Assembly (NCBI GenBank): GCA_016281335.1
Contig: JAEEIK010000080.1
Span: 1 to 64,000 of the forward strand
Length of the DNA stretch: 64,000 nucleotides
Direction: 5' to 3'
From: Lachnospiraceae bacterium
GTDB taxonomy: Bacteria; Bacillota; Clostridia; Lachnospirales; Lachnospiraceae
Shown in pieces: positions 42,566 through 52,973 of the stretch. The translations under genes were made by a program, and so were the position numbers. Position 1 is the first letter of the stretch. The number at the start of each line of letters is the position of its first letter. A model generated the notes under the pieces. It searched no databases, was not told the origin of the DNA, and saw only the letters and a program-made list of their open reading frames with translations.

Positions 42566-44968
42566 TTACAGTTCCACTATTGTAACGCCCGCATCCCCTT
42601 CTCCGTGCGTAGCCAGATCAAAACTCTTTACGCCGGGATGGAAACGGAGATAATCATGTATGCCTTTTCGCAAAGCGCCTGTGCCTTTTCCGTGCACGAT
42701 TCTTATCTTATCAAGCCTGCTCATCATTGCGTCGTCTATATATTTATCAAGCAGTGAGAGAGCGTCATCAACTGTCTGGCCGATAAGATTGATCTCGGGA
42801 GAGATCGTGGAGACTTTGGCTGAAGAAAAGGATCCTGCCGAAGTCTTCTTTGCGGCTGTCTTCTTATCAGTGATCTCCGTAAGGTCGGAGAGCTTTACCT
42901 TGGAAGTGATGATGCCGCATTGTACACTTACATTGCCGTTCTTGTCCGGTTTGGAGACGATGGTGCCGTCCACATCCATGCTCAGCACATGGACGGAGGT
43001 GCCGGGAACGGCGTTCTTTTCAGAGATCGTAACCACATCAGCGGCTTTTTCCTTCTGATATTTTTGGGAATTCTTCATGGCCTCTGCATAGAGGGCTTCC
43101 TCGTGTTTGGAGATGTATTCGCGGACATTGCTGCGTTTCTTCTCCATGGTCTGTATCTTCATCGGAGCGCCCTGATTGTTAAAGGCGCGTATGGTCTCAT
43201 CTGCAACGGACTTGGCATCGGAGAGTATATCCTTTGCTTCTTCCCTTGCTTCGTTGATGATGCGCTCACGCTGATTGATTATCCTGTCTTCTTTTTCGGC
43301 AAGCTCCTGTTCCCTTAAGCTGATCTCTTTTTTCTGTTTTTCAAAATCGCCGAGTTCTTTTTCCAGGCGAACCCGCTTGGAATCAAGATCGGAGATCAGG
43401 TCTTCGAGACTTGCCTGATCGGTGCTGATATGCTTGCCCGCAGCTTCTATGATAGCATCGGGAAGACCTAATTTCTTTGATATGGCAAAAGCATTACTCT
43501 TGCCGGGTATGCCGATCAACAGGCGGTAGGTGGGACTTAAGGTCTCAACGTTAAATTCACAGCAGGCATTTTCAACGCCTTCTGTGGTGATGGCGTAGGT
43601 CTTGAGTTCATTGTAATGGGTAGTGGCCATTACGCGTATGCCTTTTTTGTGAAGGTGCTCGAGTATGGCAGTGGCAAGAGCCGCGCCCTCAGTAGGATCG
43701 GTGCCTGCGCCCAGCTCATCGAAAAGACAGAGCGAGCGCTTATTCACATGCTTGAGTATCTGCACTATGGAAGTCATATGGGAGGAGAAGGTGGAGAGGC
43801 TCTGTTCTATGCTCTGCTCATCTCCTATGTCGGCATAAACATCTTCAAATACCGAAAGCTCCGAACGGTCAAGTGTCGGTATATGCAGTCCGGCCTGGCC
43901 CATAAGGGCAAGGAGTCCCGTGGTCTTCAGTGATACGGTCTTACCGCCGGTATTGGGACCGGTGATGATCAGAGAAGTGAATTCTTCACCCAGGGAAATA
44001 TTGATCGGTACTGCCTTTGCGGGATCCAGAAGAGGATGTCTTGCGCTCCTCAGTTTGATCCTGCCTTCCTCATTGTATACGGGTTTGGTAGCGTTGAGCT
44101 TCAGCGCATATTTGGCCTTTGCGAACATGAAGTCAAGCAGGGTGACCAGTTTCTGGTCCTCGGTGATGATATCCGCGGACTGGGCTACCTGTGCGGTAAG
44201 GGCTGTAAGTATGCGGCCTATCTCTTCCTGTTCGTCCAGATACAGCTGTGTGAGCTTATTGTTGAGCTCTACTATGGCAGCAGGCTCAATGAAAAAGGTG
44301 GAGCCTGTTGAAGACTGGTCATGCACTATGCCCGGTACCTTGGAACGATGCTCTGCTTTAACGGGAATACAGTAACGGTCACCTCTCATGGTAACCACCG
44401 CATCCTGCAGATACTGGGCGTAAGAACCGCTTACCATCTGATTGAGCTGGGAGTGGATGCGCCCGGAGTAGACCGAGAAGGAATTCCTTATATCCTTAAG
44501 AGCAGCGCTGGCATCATTGGCGATGGTATCATCCGGCATGATGCAGCGGGTGATCTCATTCGCAAGTTTCGGAAGAGGCAGTAGTCCTGCGAAATACGGG
44601 CTTAAATCATCATGATAATCCTCAACACCGCTTACGGAAGCGTATTTCCTGTCATATTCGATAAGAGAATCCACCAGCAGAAGGAGACGTCCCATTGAGT
44701 TAAGTTCCGAAGGACTCATGACTTTGCCGATAACCGCGCCTTTCATCAGTTCGCGTGTATCAAAATTGGCGCCGAAAGAAATACGGTCGTCCTTCAAGAG
44801 TCTGTTAAGGGCGGCTTCCGTTTCGTTCTGTGCTTTGGCTATCCATTCCGGATTGGAAGACGGACGGAGATTGTCACACATGCGGACTGCGGGCTGACTC
44901 ACGGCGCAGGCCTTCAGCTGATCTTTTATCTTGTTAAATTCCAGTGTATGTAAAACCTTATTATTCAT
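42566..44968 (-). CDS. mutS2: MutS2 endonuclease/ATPase
   Basis: ITGPNTGGKTVSLKTTGLLALMGQAGLHIP, LFDELGAGTDPTEGAALA, C-terminal Smr domain IRIVHGKGTGALRKGIHDYL. Confidence 0.97.
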   Translation of the reverse strand: MNNKVLHTLEFNKIKDQLKACAVSQPAVRMCDNLRPSSNPEWIAKAQNETEAALNRLLKDDRISFGANFDTRELMKGAVIGKVMSPSELNSMGRLLLLVDSLIEYDRKYASVSGVEDYHDDLSPYFAGLLPLPKLANEITRCIMPDDTIANDASAALKDIRNSFSVYSGRIHSQLNQMVSGSYAQYLQDAVVTMRGDRYCIPVKAEHRSKVPGIVHDQSSTGSTFFIEPAAIVELNNKLTQLYLDEQEEIGRILTALTAQVAQSADIITEDQKLVTLLDFMFAKAKYALKLNATKPVYNEEGRIKLRSARHPLLDPAKAVPINISLGEEFTSLIITGPNTGGKTVSLKTTGLLALMGQAGLHIPTLDRSELSVFEDVYADIGDEQSIEQSLSTFSSHMTSIVQILKHVNKRSLCLFDELGAGTDPTEGAALATAILEHLHKKGIRVMATTHYNELKTYAITTEGVENACCEFNVETLSPTYRLLIGIPGKSNAFAISKKLGLPDAIIEAAGKHISTDQASLEDLISDLDSKRVRLEKELGDFEKQKKEISLREQELAEKEDRIINQRERIINEAREEAKDILSDAKSVADETIRAFNNQGAPMKIQTMEKKRSNVREYISKHEEALYAEAMKNSQKYQKEKAADVVTISEKNAVPGTSVHVLSMDVDGTIVSKPDKNGNVSVQCGIITSKVKLSDLTEITDKKTAAKKTSAGSFSSAKVSTISPEINLIGQTVDDALSLLDKYIDDAMMSRLDKIRIVHGKGTGALRKGIHDYLRFHPGVKSFDLATHGEGDAGVTIVEL

Positions 44969-45004
44969 AACTTATAGAATACCATAGAATACAGCATTTC
45001 TCAA

Positions 45005-45037
45005 CAAAAAAAGAGTTCCGCTTTCACGGAACTCTTT
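45005..45037 (-). terminator. Intrinsic terminator for the upstream minus-strand gene
   Basis: AAAGAGTTCCG-CTTTCA-CGGAACTCTTT with a T run on the minus strand. Confidence 0.8.
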
Positions 45038-45053
45038 CATCTTGAGAAGTCTA

Positions 45054-45710
45054 TCACGTTTCGCTCTTGAATTGATCGGCATAACTGTCAAACAGAGACT
45101 GTACTGCGCCGTAGGTCTCCTGGCTGATGTCAGGGAGCTTGTCACCCCACGCGCTGGTAGCCTGCTTGAAACCTTTCTCGAAAGCCTTGCGCATGTCTTC
45201 CATCTTGTCGGGATCTCCGCCTGTAAGAGCCTTTGCAAAATCGAAGATACGCTCCGATGTCTGCTTAACACCCCAATAGCCGTCCTCGGCAATGTCTGCC
45301 TTAGCCTGGGCCCGGGTAGCGGGATCTACCTCAAGATTCTCAAATACGCTCTTAAGGTTCTTTCCGTTGGCGATGTCAAAAGTCTGTCCCTGCTTTGAGA
45401 TAAGCTTGTTGACGATGTCCATCAGCTGCTGGGAACGTGCTTCCGCATCTGCCTTGAGCTGGGAAACCAGTCCGGTATCCTGCTTGTAGCTCTTGGTGTT
45501 CTCTGCTGCTGCTTTGGCAGCCTGCACATCGGTACTGTGCTCATAGATCACTCCGTTGCTTGCAGCGGGAGCATTCTTGTTCACTAAACTGGTGCTGGCT
45601 ACTTCATCGCCTGAACTGTCGGTCTTGGTCTTTACGTTCGGCTCATAGTTGTAAACTTTTTCCGAACTGGCTACTGTCGCTACACTTCCCGTAATTCCGT
45701 TTACGCTCAT
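45054..45710 (-). CDS. Hypothetical protein, DUF5610-like C-terminus
   Basis: MSVNGITG start; ...SERIFDFAKALTGGDPDKMEDMRKAFEKGFKQA..LPDISQETYGAV; family name recalled, not searched. Confidence 0.6.
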   Translation of the reverse strand: MSVNGITGSVATVASSEKVYNYEPNVKTKTDSSGDEVASTSLVNKNAPAASNGVIYEHSTDVQAAKAAAENTKSYKQDTGLVSQLKADAEARSQQLMDIVNKLISKQGQTFDIANGKNLKSVFENLEVDPATRAQAKADIAEDGYWGVKQTSERIFDFAKALTGGDPDKMEDMRKAFEKGFKQATSAWGDKLPDISQETYGAVQSLFDSYADQFKSET

Positions 45711-45763
45711 TTTTCTCACCATTCCTTTCTGATTTTCTATGTAGCGCCTATAGATACAGAATC

Positions 45764-45792
45764 ATGATACCATATCCAAATGCGTTTGTAAA
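45764..45792 (-). promoter_or_regulatory. Putative sigma-A promoter
   Basis: Minus strand TTTACA-17-TATCAT upstream of CDS 45054-45710. Confidence 0.55.
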
Positions 45793-45910
45793 GGGTAAAT
45801 TTAATTTTTTGCTCAATATTTTATTGCGTTTGGATTCTGATTGTGATAGTATATTTAAGGGTGCGTATGCGCCTAAAACGTCTGATATACAGGCGGCAGT
45901 TTAATGGGGG

Positions 45911-46399
45911 GTGTTGATGAGCAATACCGGATCTGAAGGCGGTCTCGGAGGCAGACGTCCTTTAACCAAGGAACAGATACTGAGACGTACTGTGACCAGG
46001 GAAGAAGTAGCTAAATGGACCTCGGAATTCAGACAGGATGAGATAAAAAGGATGCAGTACTGGGAGAGCAAGGAGACCGTGGATATCTCCGAACCCGGTG
46101 ACCATCATCTTATATTTGCGGGGAAATGGGATGTGTATACAGCAAAGGTCTGGACCATAATAGATCCCAAGCTGGTTCATAAAGCTTATATTTTAAGACC
46201 TGATAAAAATGTAAAATATGAGCTGCATGAGAAAGACGGTATACTGCTTCGTTTCCAGTTTAAGGATGAGGTGCGCATTTACAATGATAAAGGACTTACG
46301 GCAGTAATAGAAGGCCGTGAGATGATGATATTCCAAAAGGGCGATGACGTGATCATCAAGATGGATGAAGAAGCGGCAAGACCCTTAAGGACGCAGTGA
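45911..46399 (+). CDS. Hypothetical protein
   Basis: Intact ORF directly upstream of recU in the same direction. Confidence 0.7.
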   Translation: MLMSNTGSEGGLGGRRPLTKEQILRRTVTREEVAKWTSEFRQDEIKRMQYWESKETVDISEPGDHHLIFAGKWDVYTAKVWTIIDPKLVHKAYILRPDKNVKYELHEKDGILLRFQFKDEVRIYNDKGLTAVIEGREMMIFQKGDDVIIKMDEEAARPLRTQ

Positions 46400-46402
46400 T
46401 CT

Positions 46403-46936
46403 ATGGCAACGTGGAATACCAGGGGCTTAAGGGGCTCTACTTTAGAGGAAATGATAAACCGAAGCAATGAGAAGTACAGGGAACAGAAACTGGCTCTCAT
46501 TCAGAAGATCCCCACGCCGATAACGCCGATAGAGATGGACAAGGCAAGCCGGCATATCACACTGGCCTACTTCGATAAGAAGAGTACGGTGGATTATATC
46601 GGAGCGGTGCAGGGCATACCGGTGTGCTTTGATGCAAAGGAATGCAGCGGGAGTACCTTCTCACTGCAGAACATACATGAACACCAGGTGGAGTTCATGA
46701 AGGATTTCGAAGAGCAGGAGGGGGTTGCTTTCTTTCTCATTCATTATACGACTCTGGATGAGATGTATTACCTTAGATTTAAAGAGCTGTACGGATTCTG
46801 GCAGCGGGCGATGGGAGGCGGAAGGAAGAGCTTCAGGCACGAGGAGCTTGATCCGGATTATTTCCTTCCGAAACACAGATCCATACTGGTGCCGTATCTG
46901 GATATGATCAATCTTGATATATCAAAAAGGGGGTAG
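46403..46936 (+). CDS. recU: Holliday junction resolvase RecU
   Basis: NTRGLRGSTLEEMINRSNEKY, KKSTVDYIGAVQGIPVCFDAKEC, HQVEFMKDFEEQEGVAFFLIHY. Confidence 0.92.
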   Translation: MATWNTRGLRGSTLEEMINRSNEKYREQKLALIQKIPTPITPIEMDKASRHITLAYFDKKSTVDYIGAVQGIPVCFDAKECSGSTFSLQNIHEHQVEFMKDFEEQEGVAFFLIHYTTLDEMYYLRFKELYGFWQRAMGGGRKSFRHEELDPDYFLPKHRSILVPYLDMINLDISKRG

Positions 46937-46941
46937 GGGTT

Positions 46942-47688
46942 ATGAATATTGATGTAGCTAAGCTGCAGGAACTCATCGACGGTTCCGACAATATCGTTTT
47001 CTTCGGCGGCGCCGGGGTGTCCACCGAAAGCGGCATTAAAGATTTCAGGAGTGTGGACGGGCTCTATCATATGAAGTTCAAGTATCCGCCCGAGACCATG
47101 CTTTCACATACCTTCTATGTTTCCCATAAGGAAGAGTTTTTTGAGTTTTATAACGATAAGCTTTTGGAGTGCACCTGCGGTCCTAATCCGGCCAAGCCCA
47201 ATGCAGCGCATCTTAAGCTTGCGGAACTGGAGAAGGCAGGTAAATTAAAGGCCGTGATCACCCAGAACATAGACGGTCTGCATCAGGCTGCAGGCAGTAA
47301 GAACGTGCTGGAACTTCACGGAAGCGTGCTCCGCAACTACTGCGAGAAATGCGGAAAGAGCTTTGAGGCTTCCTATCTCTATAATGCAGGCGGAGTACCT
47401 AAATGTGATAAGTGCGGCGGAGACATCAAGCCTGACGTAGTGCTTTATGAAGAAGGACTCGATAATGATATCATGAGCCGTTCGGTAAGGGCGATCGCTG
47501 AGGCCGATATGCTGATCATCGGCGGAACGTCACTGGTCGTGTATCCCGCTGCAGGTCTTGTTGATTATTACAGAGGCAACAAACTGGTACTTATAAACAG
47601 AGACGAAACGGCAAGGGACGGCATTGCGGATTACAGTCTGCACGGCAATATCGGAGAAGTCTTTTCACAGATAAAGGTTGAGGTATAA
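46942..47688 (+). CDS. Sir2-family NAD-dependent protein deacylase
   Basis: FFGGAGVSTESGIKDFRSVDGLY, ITQNIDGLHQAAGS, four-Cys zinc module, GGTSLVVYPAAGL. Confidence 0.96.
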   Translation: MNIDVAKLQELIDGSDNIVFFGGAGVSTESGIKDFRSVDGLYHMKFKYPPETMLSHTFYVSHKEEFFEFYNDKLLECTCGPNPAKPNAAHLKLAELEKAGKLKAVITQNIDGLHQAAGSKNVLELHGSVLRNYCEKCGKSFEASYLYNAGGVPKCDKCGGDIKPDVVLYEEGLDNDIMSRSVRAIAEADMLIIGGTSLVVYPAAGLVDYYRGNKLVLINRDETARDGIADYSLHGNIGEVFSQIKVEV

Positions 47689-47690
47689 GG

Positions 47691-48638
47691 ATGAACGGCT
47701 GGCTGGTAGTCAATGAATTTGTAATGACGGATAAGTTTAATGAACTTTTTTCAATGCTGTTCAAGGCCGCAATGGCTGAAAATATAGAGCTTACCAAGCG
47801 CAGCAACTCGGAGATATGGACCATGCTGGGTTCCTGTAACTACAGGCTCTACGATTTCTTCACCACCGGCTGTACCTTTGAAAAAGATGGAGCATCGATG
47901 GTGGTGTCTGCAGCGGACATAGGTCTGGAGATGCCGGATTTCATACTGTTCTGGGACAAGGATGTACGTCTTGCATTTGAACTGGAAAGACAGGGAATGA
48001 AAGTATTCAATTCCGCCCAGTCTATCGCTGACTGTGATGACAAGGCGGTGACTTTCCTGAAACTTGCAGCTGCCGGGCTAAAGCAGCCGGATACTTATAT
48101 CTCTCCGAAGAAGTTCCATACAGACGGACTCTTCGATAAGAAGTTTCTGGACATGGCAGGAAGCAGACTCGGCTTTCCCTGTGTGGTAAAAGAAAATTTC
48201 GGTTCTTTCGGGCAGCAGGTATATCTTGCAATGGACAGAAAGCAGCTGGAAGAATTCGTGATAACACTTGGTGACAGACCTTATATAATTCAGGAATATG
48301 TATTCTCTTCCAAGGGACGCGATGTACGTCTTGAGGTGGTGGGAGATCAGGTAGTTGCTGCGATGCAGCGCAGCAATCCCATGGACTTCAGGGCCAATAT
48401 CACTAACGGCGGCACGATGCAGCCTTACAATCCCACAAAGGAACAGGCTAAGATGGCTGTGGAAGCCTGCAAGGCTTTAGGCCTTGATTTTGCAGGCGTT
48501 GACATACTCTTCGGACCGGGCGAGAAGCCGCTGCTCTGTGAAGTAAATTCCAATGCGCATTTCAAGAATCTCTTTGATTGCACGGGGATCAATGCTGCTG
48601 AGTATATCATCAGATATATAAAGAGTAAGCTTTCATGA
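47691..48638 (+). CDS. RimK-family ATP-grasp ligase (first of pair)
   Basis: FPCVVKENFGSFGQQVYL, YIIQEYVFSSKGRDVRLEVVGDQVVAAMQR, VDILFGPGEKPLLCEVNSNAHF. Confidence 0.9.
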   Translation: MNGWLVVNEFVMTDKFNELFSMLFKAAMAENIELTKRSNSEIWTMLGSCNYRLYDFFTTGCTFEKDGASMVVSAADIGLEMPDFILFWDKDVRLAFELERQGMKVFNSAQSIADCDDKAVTFLKLAAAGLKQPDTYISPKKFHTDGLFDKKFLDMAGSRLGFPCVVKENFGSFGQQVYLAMDRKQLEEFVITLGDRPYIIQEYVFSSKGRDVRLEVVGDQVVAAMQRSNPMDFRANITNGGTMQPYNPTKEQAKMAVEACKALGLDFAGVDILFGPGEKPLLCEVNSNAHFKNLFDCTGINAAEYIIRYIKSKLS

Positions 48639-49414
48639 AAGCGCTGATCCTTTACCGGAAAGAGGATGCGCTTAAAAACAGAGAGTATATCAGGCTATTT
48701 GCAGAGGAATTCGAAAAGAGGGGAGTGGGATTTTCTCTTGCATATACCGACAATCTTGAAAATGCAGAGCTGCCGGATATTGTGATAAACCGTGCGAGAT
48801 CTCTTCGTGCGGCTTATTTTTTTGAAGAGCGGGGTGTGAGGGTATCCAATCCTTCGGAAGTGTGCAGGCTCGGAAATGATAAATTTCTTGCATATGAGGC
48901 CGCAAAGGAAAAAGGCGTGCCGGTGATGAAGACAAGTCTTAATGCCGATGAGATACCAATACCCTGTGTGGTAAAGACGCTTGACGGACACGGCGGAAGC
49001 GAAGTGTTTATTGCTTCGGATGAAAAGGATCGTTTGGAGATAATAAAGAAACTTGAAGGCAGGAAACTTTTGTTTCAGGAAGTATGCGACACTCCCGGAA
49101 GAGACTTAAGGATCTACGTTGTGGGAAATCGCATAGTTGCCGGAATGATGCGTTCCTCCGATAAGGATTTCAGAAGTAATTACAGCCTTGGCGGAAGAGC
49201 AAAGAGGCATGAGCTGACTCCGGAAGAAGTGAGGGTAGCTATGCAGGTCATGGAAGGGCTTAAGATCGACCATGCCGCAATCGACCTGATCTATCATAAG
49301 GGACATCCTGTTTTCAACGAGCTGGAGGATGCGGCGGGTTCACGCATGCTTTATGCAAATACCGATATTGATATAGTAAAGATGTACGTGGAAGAACTGA
49401 TGAGGAATATATGA
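48635..49414 (+). CDS. RimK-family ATP-grasp ligase (second of pair)
   Basis: IPCVVKTLDGHGGSEVFIA, PGRDLRIYVVGNRIVAGMMR, AIDLIYHKGHPVFNELEDAAGSRML; overlaps the first by 4 nt. Confidence 0.88.
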   Translation: MKALILYRKEDALKNREYIRLFAEEFEKRGVGFSLAYTDNLENAELPDIVINRARSLRAAYFFEERGVRVSNPSEVCRLGNDKFLAYEAAKEKGVPVMKTSLNADEIPIPCVVKTLDGHGGSEVFIASDEKDRLEIIKKLEGRKLLFQEVCDTPGRDLRIYVVGNRIVAGMMRSSDKDFRSNYSLGGRAKRHELTPEEVRVAMQVMEGLKIDHAAIDLIYHKGHPVFNELEDAAGSRMLYANTDIDIVKMYVEELMRNI

Positions 49415-50331
49415 ACTACATTGTATTTGACCTTGAATGGAACCAGCCGGAGGACGGACTGAAAACCGAAGAGAGACTGCTTCCTTTTGAGATAATCGAA
49501 ATAGGCGCCGTTAAACTTAATGAAGAGCTGGAGCCGGTATCGAAGTTCAATAGGCTGATAAAGCCGCAGGTATACGATACGATCAACTGGCGCATAAGAA
49601 AGATGCTGGAATTGAAACCGGGCGAACTGGAAAAAGGAACGCCTTTTCCCGAAGCGGCAGCGGAGTTCCTTGAATGGTGCGGCAGCGACTATGTTTTCTG
49701 CACCTGGGGATCCCAGGACCTTACGGAGCTTCAGCGCAATCTGAATTATTATGATATGCCGGAATTAAGCGACAGACCGATCAAATACATGAACGTGCAG
49801 AAGATGTACGGAGCAATGAACGGGATGCCCTCGCAGACCAGGGCTTTGGAAGGCGCGGTGGATGCGTTGGGTATAGATAAGGATGAGCCTTTTCACAGAG
49901 CCTATGCCGATGCCTATTACACTTCAAAGGTGCTAAGGCTGATACCCGAAGAGATACGCAGGAAGTATAAAGCCTATGATGTATATCATCTGCCGAAGTC
50001 CAGGAAGACGCAGTTAAAGCTTAAAGAGGGAGAGAAGGATATACTGATATCTACTGCCTATCCGACTAAGGAAGCGCTGATGGAGGACGGGATATTCACG
50101 GCCCTGCACTGTGTGAACTGCAGCGGCAAGGCAGTGAAGCAGAGGATCAGATGGCATACGCTGAACCAAAAGGTATATGATGCTGCAGGCAGATGTAAGG
50201 ATCATGGTTACCTGGCTTCCAGAATAAAGATCAAGCACAGTGATGACGGTGCGGTATACGGTGAGAAAACCACGCATTACATCACTGAGGAAGAGTTCCT
50301 GGAAATGAAGAAGAACGTTAAGAAAAAATAA
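49411..50331 (+). CDS. DnaQ-like 3'-5' exonuclease
   Basis: YIVFDLEWNQ, IEIGAVKLNEELEPVSKFNRLIKP, HRAYADAYYTSKVL. Confidence 0.88.
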   Translation: MNYIVFDLEWNQPEDGLKTEERLLPFEIIEIGAVKLNEELEPVSKFNRLIKPQVYDTINWRIRKMLELKPGELEKGTPFPEAAAEFLEWCGSDYVFCTWGSQDLTELQRNLNYYDMPELSDRPIKYMNVQKMYGAMNGMPSQTRALEGAVDALGIDKDEPFHRAYADAYYTSKVLRLIPEEIRRKYKAYDVYHLPKSRKTQLKLKEGEKDILISTAYPTKEALMEDGIFTALHCVNCSGKAVKQRIRWHTLNQKVYDAAGRCKDHGYLASRIKIKHSDDGAVYGEKTTHYITEEEFLEMKKNVKKK

Positions 50332-50359
50332 AAGCCGCAGGACTGGTCCCGCGGCTTTT
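50330..50359. terminator. Bidirectional terminator between convergent genes
   Basis: AAAAGCCGC-A-GGAC-TG-GTCC-C-GCGGCTTTT. Confidence 0.8.
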
Positions 50360-50376
50360 GCCTGACTTAAAGTTGT

Positions 50377-52842
50377 TTACAGATTGAATCTTTCTATGAT
50401 CTCGTTTAGATCGGAAACGGCCTGCTTACAGCTGTCCGCTTTGGAAAGGCTTTCGGAGGTCTCATCCGACAGCTCATTGGTGCGCTCAGCTATGCCGGTA
50501 ACTCCGTAGGTCGTATCGTTGACGGTAGAGTCGATGCCGGATATAGCGCCTGCGATCTTCTCGATCTCTTTCGTAAGATTCTCAATGCTGTTCTTGATAT
50601 TGTTCATGCTGTCGCCGAAGGTATCTGCGTCATCTTTGTACTGTACGCTGACTTCGCCGAACTTCTGGTAATCGGAAAGTACGTTGGTCTCAAGGAAAGA
50701 AGTGGTCTGGGTCAGACAGTCGCTCATCTTATCAACCGCACTGTTTACTTCGGTAACTATGGTGCCTATGTTCTTGACGGTTTCGGAAGTCTGGGTTGCC
50801 AGATTGCTTATCTCTGATGCAACGACTGCAAAACCGCGGCCTGCCTCACCTGCTCTTGCAGCTTCTATCGAAGCGTTAAGGGCAAGGAGTCCTGTCTGTG
50901 AGGATATTGCCATGATGGCGTTGGCCAGTTCGTTGATCTTGTTAACGGCCTTGGATGCCTGAATGGCTTCTTCGGATTTGACCTTGACATCCTCATACAT
51001 CTCTATTGTCTCTTTGCTTGCCTTATCGGTAGTGGCAGCCAGCTCGGTGGCGCGTCTGTAAACCTCGCCTGAAAGCTGTGAACCCTGTTCAGCGAGAGAA
51101 TCTATGCCACGTGCGCTTTCCTGTATGTTTTCGACATTCTGGTTGATCATGGTAGTTGCAGCTGCGGTCTCCTGCATTGCAGCAGCCAGATCCTGTGCGG
51201 TAGAGGAATTGTCGACACATACCGTTCCGACTTTCTCTATAGTCTGGCGCAGATCATCCACGTTTTCGTCTATGCTTGCTCCGGTAGAAGACATGTTCTC
51301 TACCATCTCTCTTAAGTTGCTTCTGGTCTGGGCCAGAGCTTTTGCGATCATGCCGACCTCATCTTTTCTTGCAACAAGAGATGCGGAATCGGGACTCGGT
51401 GTAAAGTCGAACTCTGCCGTTTTGTTGATAACGGGAACGAGTTTGCCGAGAGCCAGAAGCATGAAGACAGTAAAGAATGCTACCAGGACTATGGCAACTA
51501 TGAGACTTACGATACCGTATACCATAAGGGCCCTTCTCATGCTGGTAACGCCTGCCATCATCACGTCCTTATCAGCGGTAACGATGACTATATTACCGCT
51601 CTTTGTAAAGGCATAGCCGGCAACCTTGTAAGCGCCTTTGTATTCGTAAGCACAGGAACCGTCTTCCACGGTCTTGCCGGCCTGGAGATCCTCAACTATG
51701 CCTTTGACTGCGGCATTTTCAACGGGCTGTCCGATCTTCTCGGGATTTTTGTGATAGAGCATGGTGCCGTCGGGAGATACCATGTAAGCATAGGAACCTT
51801 CAACACCCGACATCTCTATCTCGCCGATCAGCTTGTCATAATCGATCCTGATCAGCTTGTCATAATCCGCGGTAACAAGAACGATATTGCCGTCTGAACT
51901 GAAGGAGTAGCCTGCAAGCTTGAGAGCACCCTTATATTCGTAGATGCAGTATCCGTCTTCGACGGTCTTGCCGGCCTGGAGATCGGCAACGATGCCTTTG
52001 ACTGCGGCATTCTCAACGGGCTGTCCGATCTTGTCGGGATTGGTGTGCCAGAGCATGGTACCGTCCGGGGACACCATGTAAGCATAGGAACCTTCAACAC
52101 CGTCGATCGCTATGTTGCCGAGAAGCGTATCATAATCGATCTTCATGAATTTATCGTAATCTGCGGTAACGATGAGGATGTTGCCGTCTGACGTGAAAGC
52201 ATAGCCGGCCAGCTTGAGCGCTCCTTTGTATTCGTAGAGGCAGGAGCCGTCTTCCACGGTCTTGCCTGCTTTCAGATCTTCAACGATGCCTTTAACTGCT
52301 GCATTCTCCACCGGGTTGCCTATCTTTTCCGGGGTGGGATGCCAGAGCATGGTGCCGGTGGGTGATACCATATATGCATAAGAACCTTCCACATCCTTGA
52401 TGTTTACTTCTTTCAGGGTCTTATCCAGTTCTTTGGTGGTGAGAGCTTCTTCGGCATTTGCAGCGGCAATATTAAGGCTTTTTGCCACTTCTATGGCCAT
52501 ATTGAGCGCATATGCCTGATATATGGTTTCGCCGAACTGTTTTGAGAAATCAATGGAGATCGCCGCTTCTTCGGCAAGGTTCTTGGCGTAGCCGCCGTAA
52601 GCCTGCTCTCCGAATTCGGTTGCGAAATCAACGCCTATTGCCGCTTCTTCGGCAAGGTTCTGTGCATAGTTCAGATAAGTCTGCTCCATGGCGCCCGAAG
52701 CGCGTCTTGTAGCCGCGATGACCTGTATCACAACGGTTATAAGGACTATGGCGCTGATAAGAATGGTGATCTTGGTGCTCATCCTCGATAATACGGGAGG
52801 ACGGTTTTTGAAAAGCGATTTTCTTGATGTTTCTGAAGACAT
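50377..52842 (-). CDS. Methyl-accepting chemotaxis protein with triplicated sensor repeat
   Basis: Signalling hairpin [33 protein letters not shown]; three near-identical 98-aa sensor units. Confidence 0.95.
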   Translation of the reverse strand: MSSETSRKSLFKNRPPVLSRMSTKITILISAIVLITVVIQVIAATRRASGAMEQTYLNYAQNLAEEAAIGVDFATEFGEQAYGGYAKNLAEEAAISIDFSKQFGETIYQAYALNMAIEVAKSLNIAAANAEEALTTKELDKTLKEVNIKDVEGSYAYMVSPTGTMLWHPTPEKIGNPVENAAVKGIVEDLKAGKTVEDGSCLYEYKGALKLAGYAFTSDGNILIVTADYDKFMKIDYDTLLGNIAIDGVEGSYAYMVSPDGTMLWHTNPDKIGQPVENAAVKGIVADLQAGKTVEDGYCIYEYKGALKLAGYSFSSDGNIVLVTADYDKLIRIDYDKLIGEIEMSGVEGSYAYMVSPDGTMLYHKNPEKIGQPVENAAVKGIVEDLQAGKTVEDGSCAYEYKGAYKVAGYAFTKSGNIVIVTADKDVMMAGVTSMRRALMVYGIVSLIVAIVLVAFFTVFMLLALGKLVPVINKTAEFDFTPSPDSASLVARKDEVGMIAKALAQTRSNLREMVENMSSTGASIDENVDDLRQTIEKVGTVCVDNSSTAQDLAAAMQETAAATTMINQNVENIQESARGIDSLAEQGSQLSGEVYRRATELAATTDKASKETIEMYEDVKVKSEEAIQASKAVNKINELANAIMAISSQTGLLALNASIEAARAGEAGRGFAVVASEISNLATQTSETVKNIGTIVTEVNSAVDKMSDCLTQTTSFLETNVLSDYQKFGEVSVQYKDDADTFGDSMNNIKNSIENLTKEIEKIAGAISGIDSTVNDTTYGVTGIAERTNELSDETSESLSKADSCKQAVSDLNEIIERFNL
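51530..52420. repeat. Three tandem 294-bp repeats within the chemoreceptor gene
   Basis: [33 protein letters not shown] recurs at exactly 294-bp spacing; array ends approximate. Confidence 0.9.
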
Positions 52843-52920
52843 GAGTAATACCCCCTTTAGTTTCTTTTTTTCATCGATCTCAGAACATAAAATATCAGAT
52901 ATATTATATCACCAATTAAA

Positions 52921-52953
52921 AAAACGACAAAACTTTTTTCGTTTTGTCGTTTT
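52921..52953 (-). terminator. Intrinsic terminator
   Basis: Perfect 13-bp stem AAAACGACAAAAC/GTTTTGTCGTTTT followed by T-rich minus-strand sequence. Confidence 0.8.
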
Positions 52954-52973
52954 TCTTATGCTTGGAATATATC

